From NCBI RefSeq assembly GCF_034009455.1, contig NZ_CP125380.1, positions 5,221,501 through 5,285,500 on the forward strand: a stretch of 64,000 bases of DNA, given 5' to 3'. The position numbers and the translations under genes were made by a program. Source of the stretch: Pseudomonas sp. P5_109. Lineage in GTDB: Bacteria > Pseudomonadota > Gammaproteobacteria > Pseudomonadales > Pseudomonadaceae. The notes beneath the pieces are model-generated. The model was not told where the DNA came from and made no database searches. It worked only from the letters and a program-made list of their open reading frames with translations. Positions 56,748 to 64,000 of the stretch are shown here, in pieces; position 1 is the stretch's first letter; each line of letters begins with the position of its first letter.

Positions 56748-58496
56748 ATGAAACCTCACGCCACGGCTTTCAGCCAACGCCTGTTGCGCGGCCAGACGCC
56801 CTCCTACGAACGCTTGCAGGCACGCCTGGCCGAAGATGGCTGTGCGCTCGGCGCCGCGCCGATTGCCGTGCATTGCGGCTGGGGCCGCTTGCTGATCGGC
56901 CACACCTTTGCCGATGCCGCGAGCCTCGCTGCAGAGTTGCTCAACGAGCAGCCCGGCGAACGGGACATTGCCCTGTACGTCGCCGCGCCCCAGCAAGTGC
57001 TGGGGCTGGAGCCGACGCAGCTGTTCCTCGACCCGTCCGATACCCTGCGCCTGTGGTTCAGCGATTACCGCCAGGCGACCCGGGTGTTTCGCGGTTTCCG
57101 CATTCGGCGCGCGCAAAGCGACGCCGACTGGCAGGCCATCAATCATCTGTATCAGGCGCGCGGCATGCTGCCGATCGATGCCACCCTGCTCACTGCGCGC
57201 CACTTGGGTGGCCCGGTGTACTGGCTGGCCGAAGACGAAGACAGCGGTGCAGTCATCGGCAGCGTCATGGGCCTCAATCATGCAAAAGCCTTCAACGATC
57301 CGGAACATGGCAGCAGCCTGTGGTGCCTGGCGGTCGACCCGCAATGTGCGCGGCCGGGTGTCGGTGAGGTGCTGGTTCGGCATTTGATTGAACACTTCAT
57401 GAGTCGCGGGCTCGCTTACCTCGACCTGTCGGTGCTGCACGACAACCGCCAGGCCAAGAGCCTTTACGCCAAGCTCGGTTTTCGCAACCTGTCGACCTTC
57501 GCCATCAAGCGCAAGAACGGCATCAATCAGCCGTTGTTTCTCGGGCCGGGCCCGGAAGCCGCGTTCAACCCCTATGCGCGGATCATTGTCGAGGAAGCTC
57601 ACCGTCGCGGTATCGACGTGCAGGTCGATGACGCCGACGCCGGGATGTTCACCCTCAGCCATGGCGGGCGTCGGGTGCGTTGTCGTGAGTCCTTGAGCGA
57701 CCTGACCAGCGCCATCAGCATGAGCCTGTGCCAGGACAAAAGCCTGACCCACAAAGTGCTCAAGACTGCCGGGTTGAACCTGCCGGCACAGCAACTGGCG
57801 GGTAACGCCGATGACAATCTGGCGTTCCTCGATGAACACCAGCGCGTGGTGGTCAAGCCACTGGACGGTGAACAGGGCCAGGGGGTGGCGGTCGACTTGC
57901 AGTCCATCGAAGAGGTGCAGCAAGCCATTGAGGCCGCCCGCCAATTTGACAGCCGCGTGCTGCTGGAAAGCTTTCACCAAGGCCTCGACCTGCGAATCCT
58001 GGTGATCGGTTTTGACGTGGTAGCAGCCGCGATTCGCCGGCCGGCCGAGGTGATCGGCGACGGCCAGCACGCAATCGGCGCCTTGATCGAAGCCCAGAGC
58101 CGGCGGCGGCAAGCGGCCACGGGCGGCGAAAGCAAGATCCCGCAGGACCAGGAAACCCAGCGCACCTTGCGTGCCGCCGGTTACGACTACAGCAGCATTC
58201 TGCCGGCCGGTGAACATCTGTTCGTACGGCGCACGGCGAACCTTCATACCGGCGGCGTGCTTGAAGACGTCACGGCGATCCTGCACCCGACGCTGCTGGA
58301 CGCGGCTGTGCGAGCCGCCCGGGCGCTGGATATTCCCGTGGTCGGCCTCGACCTGATGGTGTCCGCCGCTGACCAGCCGGACTACGTGTTTATCGAAGCC
58401 AACGAACGGGCCGGGCTGGCCAACCACGAACCGCAGCCCACGGCGGAGCGGTTTGTCGATTTGTTGTTTCCGCACAGTCAGCCGGTGGTCTCTTAG
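56748..58496 (+). CDS. ngg: N-acetylglutaminylglutamine synthetase (GNAT + ATP-grasp)
   Basis: A 582-residue fusion. Residues ~100-255 are a GNAT acetyltransferase (W-C-L-A-V-D-P-Q-C-A-R-P-G-V-G-E and Y-L-D-L-S-V-L-H-D-N). Residues ~290-580 are an ATP-grasp ligase (R-V-V-V-K-P-L-D-G-E-Q-G-Q-G-V and a D-L-M-V-S-A segment followed by F-I-E-A-N-E-R-A-G). It acetylates glutamine or the dipeptide and joins two glutamines. AAGGA lies before the ATG. It is normally induced by high salt, but I see no specific control site here. Confidence 0.92.
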   Translation: MKPHATAFSQRLLRGQTPSYERLQARLAEDGCALGAAPIAVHCGWGRLLIGHTFADAASLAAELLNEQPGERDIALYVAAPQQVLGLEPTQLFLDPSDTLRLWFSDYRQATRVFRGFRIRRAQSDADWQAINHLYQARGMLPIDATLLTARHLGGPVYWLAEDEDSGAVIGSVMGLNHAKAFNDPEHGSSLWCLAVDPQCARPGVGEVLVRHLIEHFMSRGLAYLDLSVLHDNRQAKSLYAKLGFRNLSTFAIKRKNGINQPLFLGPGPEAAFNPYARIIVEEAHRRGIDVQVDDADAGMFTLSHGGRRVRCRESLSDLTSAISMSLCQDKSLTHKVLKTAGLNLPAQQLAGNADDNLAFLDEHQRVVVKPLDGEQGQGVAVDLQSIEEVQQAIEAARQFDSRVLLESFHQGLDLRILVIGFDVVAAAIRRPAEVIGDGQHAIGALIEAQSRRRQAATGGESKIPQDQETQRTLRAAGYDYSSILPAGEHLFVRRTANLHTGGVLEDVTAILHPTLLDAAVRAARALDIPVVGLDLMVSAADQPDYVFIEANERAGLANHEPQPTAERFVDLLFPHSQPVVS

Positions 58497-58519
58497 TTCT
58501 GTGCTGTCAGGACTGGCCC

Positions 58520-58600
58520 CTTCGCGAGCAAGCCCGCTCCCACTGGGGAATGCGATCCAATGTGGGAGCGGCGGTGCGACGATTCGACTTGCTCGCGAAG
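58520..58600. repeat. REPIN with the variant REP arm
   Basis: The left unit is canonical (TTCGCGAGCAAGCCCGCTCC). The right unit has the same inserted core as the REPIN at 34195, here as GCGGTGCGACGATTCGAC on the plus strand. It lies in the gap between the ligase and the peptidase genes. Confidence 0.88.
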
Positions 58601-58666
58601 GCGGTGTGACAGGCAACCAATCCCCTCATCGAAACCATCGATGCGCTCAACTCATCAGGAGTTTCC

Positions 58667-59857
58667 ATGACCAGCAAAATCCCCGAGCCAGACCTCGCTT
58701 ACCTGCAAAAAGTGCTGCTGGAAATGCTCGCCATTCCCAGCCCCACCGGGTTCACCGACACCATCGTGCGCTACGTCGCCGAGCGCCTCGAAGAACTCGG
58801 CATTCCCTTCGAAATGACCCGTCGCGGCACCATCCGCGCCACGCTCAAGGGCAGGAAGAACAGCCCCGACCGCGCCGTCTCCGCCCACCTGGACACCATC
58901 GGCGCGGCGGTGCGTGCGGTGAAGGACAACGGCCGCCTGACCCTTGCGCCAGTCGGTTGCTGGTCCAGCCGCTTTGCCGAAGGCAGTCGGGTCAGCCTGT
59001 TCACCGACAACGGCGTGATCCGCGGCAGCGTCTTGCCGCTGATGGCGTCCGGACACGCGTTCAATACCGCCGTGGATGAGATGCCGATCAGTTGGGATCA
59101 CATCGAATTGCGCCTGGACGCCTACTGCGCCACCCGTGCCGACTGTGAGTCGCTGGGCATCTGCGTCGGCGATTTCGTCGCCTTCGACCCGCTGCCGGAG
59201 TTCACCGAAAGCGGCCACATCAGCGCTCGTCACCTTGATGACAAGGCTGGGGTAGCCGCGCTGCTGGCGGCGCTCAAGGCCATCGTCGACAGTGGCGAAG
59301 ACCTGATGATCGACTGCCATCCGCTGTTCACCATCACCGAGGAAACCGGCAGCGGCGCAGCGGCAGCGTTGCCCTGGGACGTCAGTGAATTCGTCGGCAT
59401 CGACATCGCACCGGTCGCGCCCGGCCAACACTCCAGCGAGCATGCGGTGAGCATCGCGATGCAGGATTCCGGCGGGCCGTATGACTATCACCTGTCGCGC
59501 CACCTCCTGCGCCTGGCGAGCGACAACGAGTTGCCGGCACGCCGCGACCTGTTCCGCTACTATTTCAGCGACGCCCATTCGGCGGTGACCGCCGGCCACG
59601 ACATTCGCACCGCCCTGCTCGCCTTCGGCTGCGACGCCACCCATGGCTACGAACGCACCCACATCGACAGCCTCGCCGCCCTGAGCCGTCTGCTCGGTGC
59701 GTACATCCTCAGCCCGCCGGTGTTTGCCAGCGATGCACAACCGGCCACGGGCTCTCTGGACCGCTTCAGTCATCAACTCGAACATGACACACAGATGGAA
59801 AGCGATACGCGGGTGCCTTCGGTGGACAGCCTGGTGGGGCAGCGGTCGGAGAACTGA
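58667..59857 (+). CDS. NAGGN-system M42-family peptidase
   Basis: A 396-residue member of the M42/M20-like di-metal aminopeptidase clan. Visible metal sites are S-A-H-L-D-T-I-G-A-A-V (His/Asp), H-L-D-D-K-A-G-V-A-A (bridging Asp), I-T-E-E-T-G-S-G (catalytic Glu pair) and the D-I-A-P-V region. It always travels with the NAGGN ligase and amidotransferase and may break down or recycle the dipeptide; the exact role is not known. CAGGAG lies before the ATG. It is separated from the ligase by a REPIN but on the same strand. Confidence 0.92.
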   Translation: MTSKIPEPDLAYLQKVLLEMLAIPSPTGFTDTIVRYVAERLEELGIPFEMTRRGTIRATLKGRKNSPDRAVSAHLDTIGAAVRAVKDNGRLTLAPVGCWSSRFAEGSRVSLFTDNGVIRGSVLPLMASGHAFNTAVDEMPISWDHIELRLDAYCATRADCESLGICVGDFVAFDPLPEFTESGHISARHLDDKAGVAALLAALKAIVDSGEDLMIDCHPLFTITEETGSGAAAALPWDVSEFVGIDIAPVAPGQHSSEHAVSIAMQDSGGPYDYHLSRHLLRLASDNELPARRDLFRYYFSDAHSAVTAGHDIRTALLAFGCDATHGYERTHIDSLAALSRLLGAYILSPPVFASDAQPATGSLDRFSHQLEHDTQMESDTRVPSVDSLVGQRSEN

Positions 59858-59886
59858 TCCGGGCTGTTCATTGCCTGGTAAACCGC

Positions 59887-59953
59887 CTTCGCGGTGCAAG
59901 CCCGCTCCCACAGGGGAATGCGACCGACTGTGGGAGCGGGCTTGCTCGCGAAG
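59887..59953. repeat. REPIN after the peptidase gene
   Basis: Inverted CTTCGCGG-TGCAAGCCCGCTC and TGTGGGAGCGGGCTTGCTCG units with a short spacer. The left arm has a changed loop (GGTGC for GAGC). Confidence 0.88.
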
Positions 59954-60041
59954 ACGCCGGACCAGACAACACATCAGCCCAAGGCTAGCCGCAACAGCCC
60001 ATTCGCCGTAGCATCGCGCCATTGATTCAACCGAGGTGCCT

Positions 60042-60269
60042 ATGCTGATTCCCCACGACCAACTTCAAGTCGACACCCTCACCCGCCTGATCGAGGACTT
60101 CGTGACCCGCGACGGTACGGACAATGGTGACGACACGCCACTGGAAACCCGCGTTCTGCGCGTGCGCCAGGCATTGACCAAGGGACAGGCGCTGATTGTC
60201 TTCGACCCGGAAAGCGAGCAATGCCAACTGATGCTCAAGCACGACGTGCCCAAGCACCTGTTTGACTGA
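60042..60269 (+). CDS. yheU: YheU family small protein
   Basis: A 75-residue acidic protein. M-L-I-P-H-D-Q-L near the start and T-L-x-x-L-I-E-D-F-V-T-R-D-G-T-D are the UPF0270/YheU signature. GAGGTG lies six bases before the ATG. Function is unknown. It is convergent with the CsrA paralogue, four bases apart, with no terminator visible. Confidence 0.88.
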   Translation: MLIPHDQLQVDTLTRLIEDFVTRDGTDNGDDTPLETRVLRVRQALTKGQALIVFDPESEQCQLMLKHDVPKHLFD

Positions 60270-60273
60270 ATCT

Positions 60274-60459
60274 TCAGCGTCCCTTGGTTTTCGCCAGTTT
60301 TTTCTGGATGCGTTCGTAGATTTCGCAGCGGTGCACATTCACTTCCTGAGGCGCTTCGACGCCAAAGCGAACGTTGTTTCCGTTGATCGCGAGAACCCGC
60401 ACGGTAATGTTGTCACCGATGGAAATGTTTTCGCCCACAACGCGAGTGAGTACGAGCAT
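60274..60459 (-). CDS. CsrA/RsmA-family RNA-binding regulator (third paralogue, possibly RsmI)
   Basis: A 61-residue CsrA-family protein. The N-terminal R-N-A-binding strand is M-L-V-L-T-R and the C-terminal one [12 protein letters not shown], so Leu4 and the key Arg (R44) are kept. A cysteine replaces the usual glutamate after the arginine. It binds GGA in leaders of target messages and modulates translation and stability. Sequence is unlike the main RsmA (M-L-I-L-T-R-R-C) and RsmE, so it is a third paralogue; RsmI/CsrA1 is my best guess. AAGGA ribosome-binding site with a hairpin just upstream. Confidence 0.88.
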   Translation of the reverse strand: MLVLTRVVGENISIGDNITVRVLAINGNNVRFGVEAPQEVNVHRCEIYERIQKKLAKTKGR

Positions 60460-60470
60460 GAGGAGTGTCC

Positions 60471-60493
60471 TTCAGGGGTTACCGGCCCCTGAA
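60471..60493 (-). promoter_or_regulatory. Hairpin touching the csrA-paralogue ribosome-binding site
   Basis: An eight-base perfect stem (TTCAGGGG / CCCCTGAA) with a seven-base loop ends directly at the AAGGA site before the ATG at 60457-60459. Pairing would partly cover the ribosome-binding site, which suggests control of translation, perhaps by Rsm proteins. Confidence 0.45.
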
Positions 60494-60613
60494 GATGCCC
60501 GGCCCGCCGTACGCCTACAATGCTCCGACAGCAAACCGGAGCGAGCTGACAGCCCCTGAGCCACCGCGCTTACGGAAAGGTCCGACAAGCCGGCGGATTG
60601 TAGGAACCCTCTG

Positions 60614-60946
60614 TCAGGACGCGGAGAATCGCGGCCCGAACAGGATGATGCTCGCGCCGACCACACACAGCGCCACGCCGAGCCAGTCCGACCCCAGCGG
60701 ACGAATCCGCTCGACCACGGCCAGCCAGCCAATTGACGCAATGATGTAGATGCCACCATAAGCGGCGTAGGCGCGGCCGGCGTAGTTCGCTTCGATACGG
60801 GTCAGCAGCAGGGCAAACAGGGTCAGGCTGAGGAGCGCTGGCAGCACCCACCACATGCTTTTACCTTGGCGCAGCCACATCCAGAAAGCGAAGCAACCGG
60901 CAATTTCGAACAGCGCGGCGAGGAAAAACCACAGGTAATTGAGCAT
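60614..60946 (-). CDS. ynfA: YnfA family membrane protein (UPF0060)
   Basis: A 110-residue protein with four predicted helices. [10 protein letters not shown] and [10 protein letters not shown] are the YnfA hallmark. It is a small multidrug-resistance-like fold, and E. coli YnfA is reported as an efflux protein. The C-terminus lies just outside the last helix. It is about 65 bases upstream of the SDR stop on the same strand, so it may be co-transcribed with the SDR gene. Confidence 0.9.
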   Translation of the reverse strand: MLNYLWFFLAALFEIAGCFAFWMWLRQGKSMWWVLPALLSLTLFALLLTRIEANYAGRAYAAYGGIYIIASIGWLAVVERIRPLGSDWLGVALCVVGASIILFGPRFSAS

Positions 60947-61010
60947 GTAAGCGTCTCGCGAGGATGGCCGATGGCGGCCACCCTAACCACAGCGTTGCCT
61001 GCGAGCAAGA

Positions 61011-61826
61011 TCAGCTTGCGGACTGCCTGGCCTTGGCGCGCATTTTGTCGGCCATGGCGGTCATTTCGTTGTAGAGCAATTGCGGGTTCTTCTGCTTGAT
61101 CGCCCAGGCCATGCGGCCCTGTTCGTGGGGCAGGATCATGAACTCGCCAGCGGCGACCTGCCGGTAGATGTAGTCGGCGATGTCGGCGGCGCTGATCGGC
61201 GAGCTCTCCAGCAACTTGCCGACCTGGGCTTTCATCGCCGGGGTCGGGCCGCGGAAGGAATCCAGCAGGTTGGTCTGGAAGAACGACGGACACACCACAT
61301 GCACGCCGACTTCCTGATGCGCCAGTTCGATCAGCAGGCTTTCGGACAGCGCCACCACGCCCGCCTTGGCCACGTTGTAGTTGCTCATCGCCGGGCCTTG
61401 CATCAGCGCGGCCATGGACGCGATGTTGATGATCTTGCCTTTGCTTTTTTCCAGCAATGGCAGGAAAGCCTTGCAGCCCTTGACCACACCCATCAGGTTG
61501 ATCGCGATCTGCCAGTCCCAGTCCTCCAGCGACAACTCACTGAAGAACCCGCCAGACGCCACGCCGGCGTTGTTGACGATGACATCGATACCGCCGAGCT
61601 TGACTTCGCAGGCCTGGGCGAACGCCGTCAACTGACTGTAATCGCGTACGTCGCAGCGCTGGATAAAACCATCGCCACCGGCTTCACGGACCAGCTTGAG
61701 GGTTTCCTGCAAGCCGGGCTCGCTGACATCCGACAAAGCCAGTTGCCAGCCTTCACGCGCCCAGCGCAGCGCGATTTCGCGACCCAGACCAGAGCCTGCA
61801 CCAGTGATCATCATGCGATTTTGCAT
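61011..61826 (-). CDS. Short-chain dehydrogenase/reductase
   Basis: A 271-residue classical SDR. T-G-A-G-S-G-L-G near residue 9 binds NAD(P), D-V-R-D follows the second strand, and N-N-A-G-V-A and the Y-N-V-A-K catalytic motif are present with the S-M of I-A-S-M-A-A-L-M. The substrate is unknown. The ATG at 61824-61826 gives MQNRMMITGAG; the extension upstream is not conserved in type. The neighbour on the same strand is ynfA. Confidence 0.88.
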   Translation of the reverse strand: MQNRMMITGAGSGLGREIALRWAREGWQLALSDVSEPGLQETLKLVREAGGDGFIQRCDVRDYSQLTAFAQACEVKLGGIDVIVNNAGVASGGFFSELSLEDWDWQIAINLMGVVKGCKAFLPLLEKSKGKIINIASMAALMQGPAMSNYNVAKAGVVALSESLLIELAHQEVGVHVVCPSFFQTNLLDSFRGPTPAMKAQVGKLLESSPISAADIADYIYRQVAAGEFMILPHEQGRMAWAIKQKNPQLLYNEMTAMADKMRAKARQSAS

Positions 61827-62111
61827 AGCAAACAGCCTTGTCGTTCTTGGAAGATGCACCGAGTGTAGCGAAGGAAATTGCCCGACCCACGCTCCATCAG
61901 ATTGCTGAATGGCCCGAGCAAACCGCGGGAGCGCCTGAAGCAACTAAGGCAAGCACAAAAGAAATAAGAACCCGTGCGAAATACTTCAAAAAAACTTGGA
62001 ATTTTCCTGCAGTCGCAAGAGTCGGAATTTTTAAGCAGCTCGAATTTACTTCATTCCCGCTGAACTTGATTGGCAAGGTCAATCCACTGCATTTTCGACA
62101 AGGAAAAAGAC

Positions 62112-62264
62112 ATGGGCACAATACTGATCATCATTCTGATCCTGTTACTGATCGGTGGTTTACCGGTCTTCCCGCACTCCAGAAGTTGGGGTTATGGCCC
62201 GTCCGGAATCATCGGCGTCGTATTGGTGGTGCTATTGATCCTGCTCTTGCTCGGCAGGATATGA
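62112..62264 (+). CDS. DUF3309 small membrane peptide
   Basis: A 50-residue protein with two hydrophobic helices (~3-16 and ~33-48) joined by G-G-L-P-V-F-P-H-S-R-S-W-G-Y-G-P-S-G. This is the DUF3309 layout, common as a lone small gene in Pseudomonas and other proteobacteria. AAGGA lies seven bases before the ATG. It ends ~35 bases before a strong terminator. Function unknown. Confidence 0.85.
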   Translation: MGTILIIILILLLIGGLPVFPHSRSWGYGPSGIIGVVLVVLLILLLLGRI

Positions 62265-62290
62265 ACGTCTGACAAGCAGATAGAAACCAG

Positions 62291-62338
62291 CGAAAAAAAC
62301 GATGCCAGTCAGTCAATCTGACTGGCATCGTTGTTTTG
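62291..62338. terminator. Bidirectional Rho-independent terminator
   Basis: A 14-base perfect stem (acgatgccagtcag / ctgactggcatcgt) with a five-base loop, preceded by A7 and followed by TTGTTTT. It serves the DUF3309 gene on the plus strand and the DUF1552 gene on the minus strand. Confidence 0.92.
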
Positions 62339-62340
62339 AT

Positions 62341-63705
62341 TCATACGTTAGTGAATATTCCGCTGAGGGGATCGATATTGCCTTCATAAGGCACGCTGGT
62401 TCCGGCGGCCTTGGCTACTGTTGCCCAAATACGCTGCATGTCGACGAAATTCTTGCCGATCACCGGATTCCCCGCGTGGTGCTTACGATCGGCTTGCGAC
62501 GTAACGTTGAAGTACCGTCCTGAACCGTCCCCGCTTTTTAATAATCCGCTCGCGCCTCCCATTAATAACATCGGCATATCGACCATGTGCTCAGGGGCTC
62601 CATCGGCCATTTCGCTGGTGAGAATGACGAGTGTATGTTGGAGCAGATTGTCGCTGGGCACGTGCGGGTCCTGGTACCTGGCCAGTTCATCCATAAACAG
62701 TTTGATCTGCTTGACGTACCATTTCCGTGTTCCACTCCAGGGCTCCACCCCGGCGTAACGATGTGCACACTCATGGGGATTCTTGGTGGAAGTGACATCA
62801 ACGATATTGAGCGACTCCGCCGAGCGCCCGATCTGAAGGGTGGCGACCCGGGTTATCCCGCAACCCAGGGCGGTGGCCACCACTTTGTGATGATCAGCCT
62901 GGATGCGGGTACGGTGCACTGCCGATCGGTAATCCAGGGGCTCGAGCGTCACAGGCTCACATGCCCCCACGGGCGGCCGTGTTTCCTCCAGGTCCTTGAT
63001 GACCTGCTCCACCGAGTCGAGATGGGTATCAAGCTTTTGCCGCTCTCCGGCAGAAAGCTTGACTCTGAGCTCCTGGATATCCACCAGGGATGCCTCCAGC
63101 AGCGCACCGGCCCCAGGCTGTAGTGCGCCCCGAGCCTGAGCGGGCGACTTGAACAACGATTCAGCCATCAACATGGGGTCACGGTAGGGGGTACGAATCG
63201 CACTTCCCTGAAACGACACAAACCAGGGCGTTCCATCGATTCCGGCGTGGGGGCCGGCAAACAGACTTCGGTGGGACGGCTCAGTGCCCGGCAACGCTTG
63301 CCCCAGCAACACGTCAATAGACGATTGACTCTTTTCGCTATCACGCAATACCCAGTTCCAGCCATTATGACCCTCGTTCCCCGGCCCCAGAATAATCCCG
63401 CGCAGGTACAACGACTGGTTGCGATAGGCGGCCAGCTCTGAACTGACTTCATTCAGCGTAAAGGCAGTGGTATCCATCCCCTGTGCAGTGGGATGCCACA
63501 ATCCGCGCCCATCACCAAAACCATCGCCATTGTAGGAGTCCACCGCCAGTCCATCGGGGATCACCGCAAACACGACCTTCAACCTGGCTTGCTCGGATTG
63601 CCCCGCCAGTGCCATTCGCGCTAATCCGAATTGGGTCAACGGACCAAAAATACTCGTCGCAGCCAGACCCGCAAGAAAGCGTCGACGACTTTTCAAAATG
63701 CCCAT
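62341..63705 (-). CDS. DUF1552 Tat-exported protein
   Basis: A 454-residue protein with a twin-arginine signal S-R-R-R-F-L-A-G-L-A-A at residues ~6-16, so it is exported folded to the periplasm. The rest matches the DUF1552 layout: F-A-V-I-P-D-G-L, G-P-G-N-E-G-H-N, D-V-L-L-G-Q-A-L, T-S-E-M-A-D-G and a G-K-N-F-V-D-M-Q-R-I-W end. It resembles the sulfatase/alkaline-phosphatase-like proteins of planctomycetes that accompany DUF1592/1588/1585/1587 proteins. It starts two bases after the preceding gene, with AGGA in that gene's end. Confidence 0.85.
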   Translation of the reverse strand: MGILKSRRRFLAGLAATSIFGPLTQFGLARMALAGQSEQARLKVVFAVIPDGLAVDSYNGDGFGDGRGLWHPTAQGMDTTAFTLNEVSSELAAYRNQSLYLRGIILGPGNEGHNGWNWVLRDSEKSQSSIDVLLGQALPGTEPSHRSLFAGPHAGIDGTPWFVSFQGSAIRTPYRDPMLMAESLFKSPAQARGALQPGAGALLEASLVDIQELRVKLSAGERQKLDTHLDSVEQVIKDLEETRPPVGACEPVTLEPLDYRSAVHRTRIQADHHKVVATALGCGITRVATLQIGRSAESLNIVDVTSTKNPHECAHRYAGVEPWSGTRKWYVKQIKLFMDELARYQDPHVPSDNLLQHTLVILTSEMADGAPEHMVDMPMLLMGGASGLLKSGDGSGRYFNVTSQADRKHHAGNPVIGKNFVDMQRIWATVAKAAGTSVPYEGNIDPLSGIFTNV

Positions 63706-63707
63706 GA

Positions 63708-64000
63708 TCAGTTCCTCTCGGTCTTGTAGATGAACGCCTTGGAGGTACCCAGAGTTCGCAACATTTCTGCCAGGGACCCTGAGGTTTTCAAACCATCGGC
63801 AAGCGCTTTCACGGTCCCCGAGGTCGAGGCATCGGATTTGGTACCGAATACAAACCGGAAGTAACTGTCGGCCATGCAGAACTGAGATGCCGGATGACGT
63901 GGAATTATTCGGGCAATATCCCGAACGTCGTTGATATGTTCGGTTCCGGTCGAAGTGATAAACGGACCGGAGGCGTCGATCGGCATGATTTGTGGATACA
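63708..64000 (-). CDS. C-terminal part of a DUF1592/DUF1588/DUF1585 protein (runs off right edge)
   Basis: The open frame continues to the window edge without a stop. The visible ~96 residues have P-I-D-A-S-G-P-F, a C-M-A-D-S-Y-F-R-F segment and L-A-E-M-L-R-T-L-G-T-S-K-A-F-I-Y. This fits DUF1585, the C-terminal domain of large secreted proteins of the planctomycete type. It is translationally linked to the DUF1552 gene (two-base gap). The N-terminus, possibly with a cytochrome-like DUF1587, is not visible. Confidence 0.75.
   Translation of the reverse strand, partial: YPQIMPIDASGPFITSTGTEHINDVRDIARIIPRHPASQFCMADSYFRFVFGTKSDASTSGTVKALADGLKTSGSLAEMLRTLGTSKAFIYKTERN

Noticed and set aside
55788..58616. 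942-codon open frame on the minus strand opposite the NAGGN amidotransferase and ligase
   Set aside because: It is the complement of two well-supported genes; composition is typical of antisense frames in GC-rich DNA and no domain is seen.
24659..59953. Repeated palindromes as a CRISPR array
   Set aside because: Repeats are dispersed inverted pairs with no regular spacers and no cas genes; they are REP/REPIN elements.
61940..62111. GAACTT upstream of the DUF3309 gene as an AlgU-type promoter
   Set aside because: No matching -10 (TCTGA-like) at 16-17 bases; the only TCAA lies far too close.

Overview
The window reads as the chromosome of a fluorescent Pseudomonas (P. fluorescens group). The evidence is protein-level resemblance and gene order (an ihfB-rpsA-cmk-tyrA/aroA-hisC-pheA-serC-gyrA-mtnA-mtaD-ubiG-mupP backbone and an rbdA-ABC-dsbA-trhO-bolA-fumC block, both like P. 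aeruginosa), GC-rich codon use, and many REP/REPIN palindromes between genes. I see no tRNA, rRNA, CRISPR array, IS element or prophage. Comparisons with other strains are from memory, not from a search.

Region 1 (1-15.2 kb, all on the minus strand) is an O-antigen cluster downstream of ihfB. It holds a chain-length regulator (wzz), UDP-GalNAcA synthesis (wbpO, wbpP), a flippase (wzx), a putative polymerase (wzy), an asparagine-synthase-like amidotransferase, two glycosyltransferases, a three-gene UDP-2-acetamido-2,6-dideoxy-L-hexose pathway, and a WbpV-like reductase with the start of a WbpL-like initiating transferase. The centre (wzx, wzy, glycosyltransferases) is visibly AT-richer than the rest, as is usual for exchanged O-antigen genes. 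The short RmlD-type reductase suggests L-QuiNAc/L-RhaNAc rather than L-FucNAc, and the amidotransferase suggests an amidated uronic acid.

Region 2 (15.4-34.2 kb) is core housekeeping: lapA-like, ihfB, rpsA, cmk, a tyrA-aroA fusion, hisC, pheA and serC (tightly packed from serC to cmk), gyrA, then the methylthioadenosine salvage pair mtnA/mtaD, ubiG, mupP, an SDR and a diguanylate cyclase.

Region 3 (34.3-49.4 kb) has a TenA/haem-oxygenase-like protein and an RbdA-like GGDEF-EAL c-di-GMP enzyme. Beside the latter lies a ~1550-residue toxin-like protein whose extreme C-terminus carries a candidate cytidine-deaminase-fold motif. Next come an ABC exporter, a DsbA-like protein, trhO, bolA, a DUF2059 protein, fumC and an EamA transporter. 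The toxin-like gene appears inserted into an otherwise conserved neighbourhood and is the most interesting object in the window.

Region 4 (49.6-64 kb) holds a thiolase, a double-domain polyphosphate kinase 2, mnmC, the N-acetylglutaminylglutamine amide (NAGGN) osmoprotectant operon (amidotransferase, ligase, M42-type peptidase), yheU, a CsrA/RsmA paralogue with a hairpin at its ribosome-binding site, ynfA, an SDR, a 50-residue DUF3309 membrane peptide, and at the right edge a DUF1552 Tat-exported protein with the end of its DUF1585-type partner.
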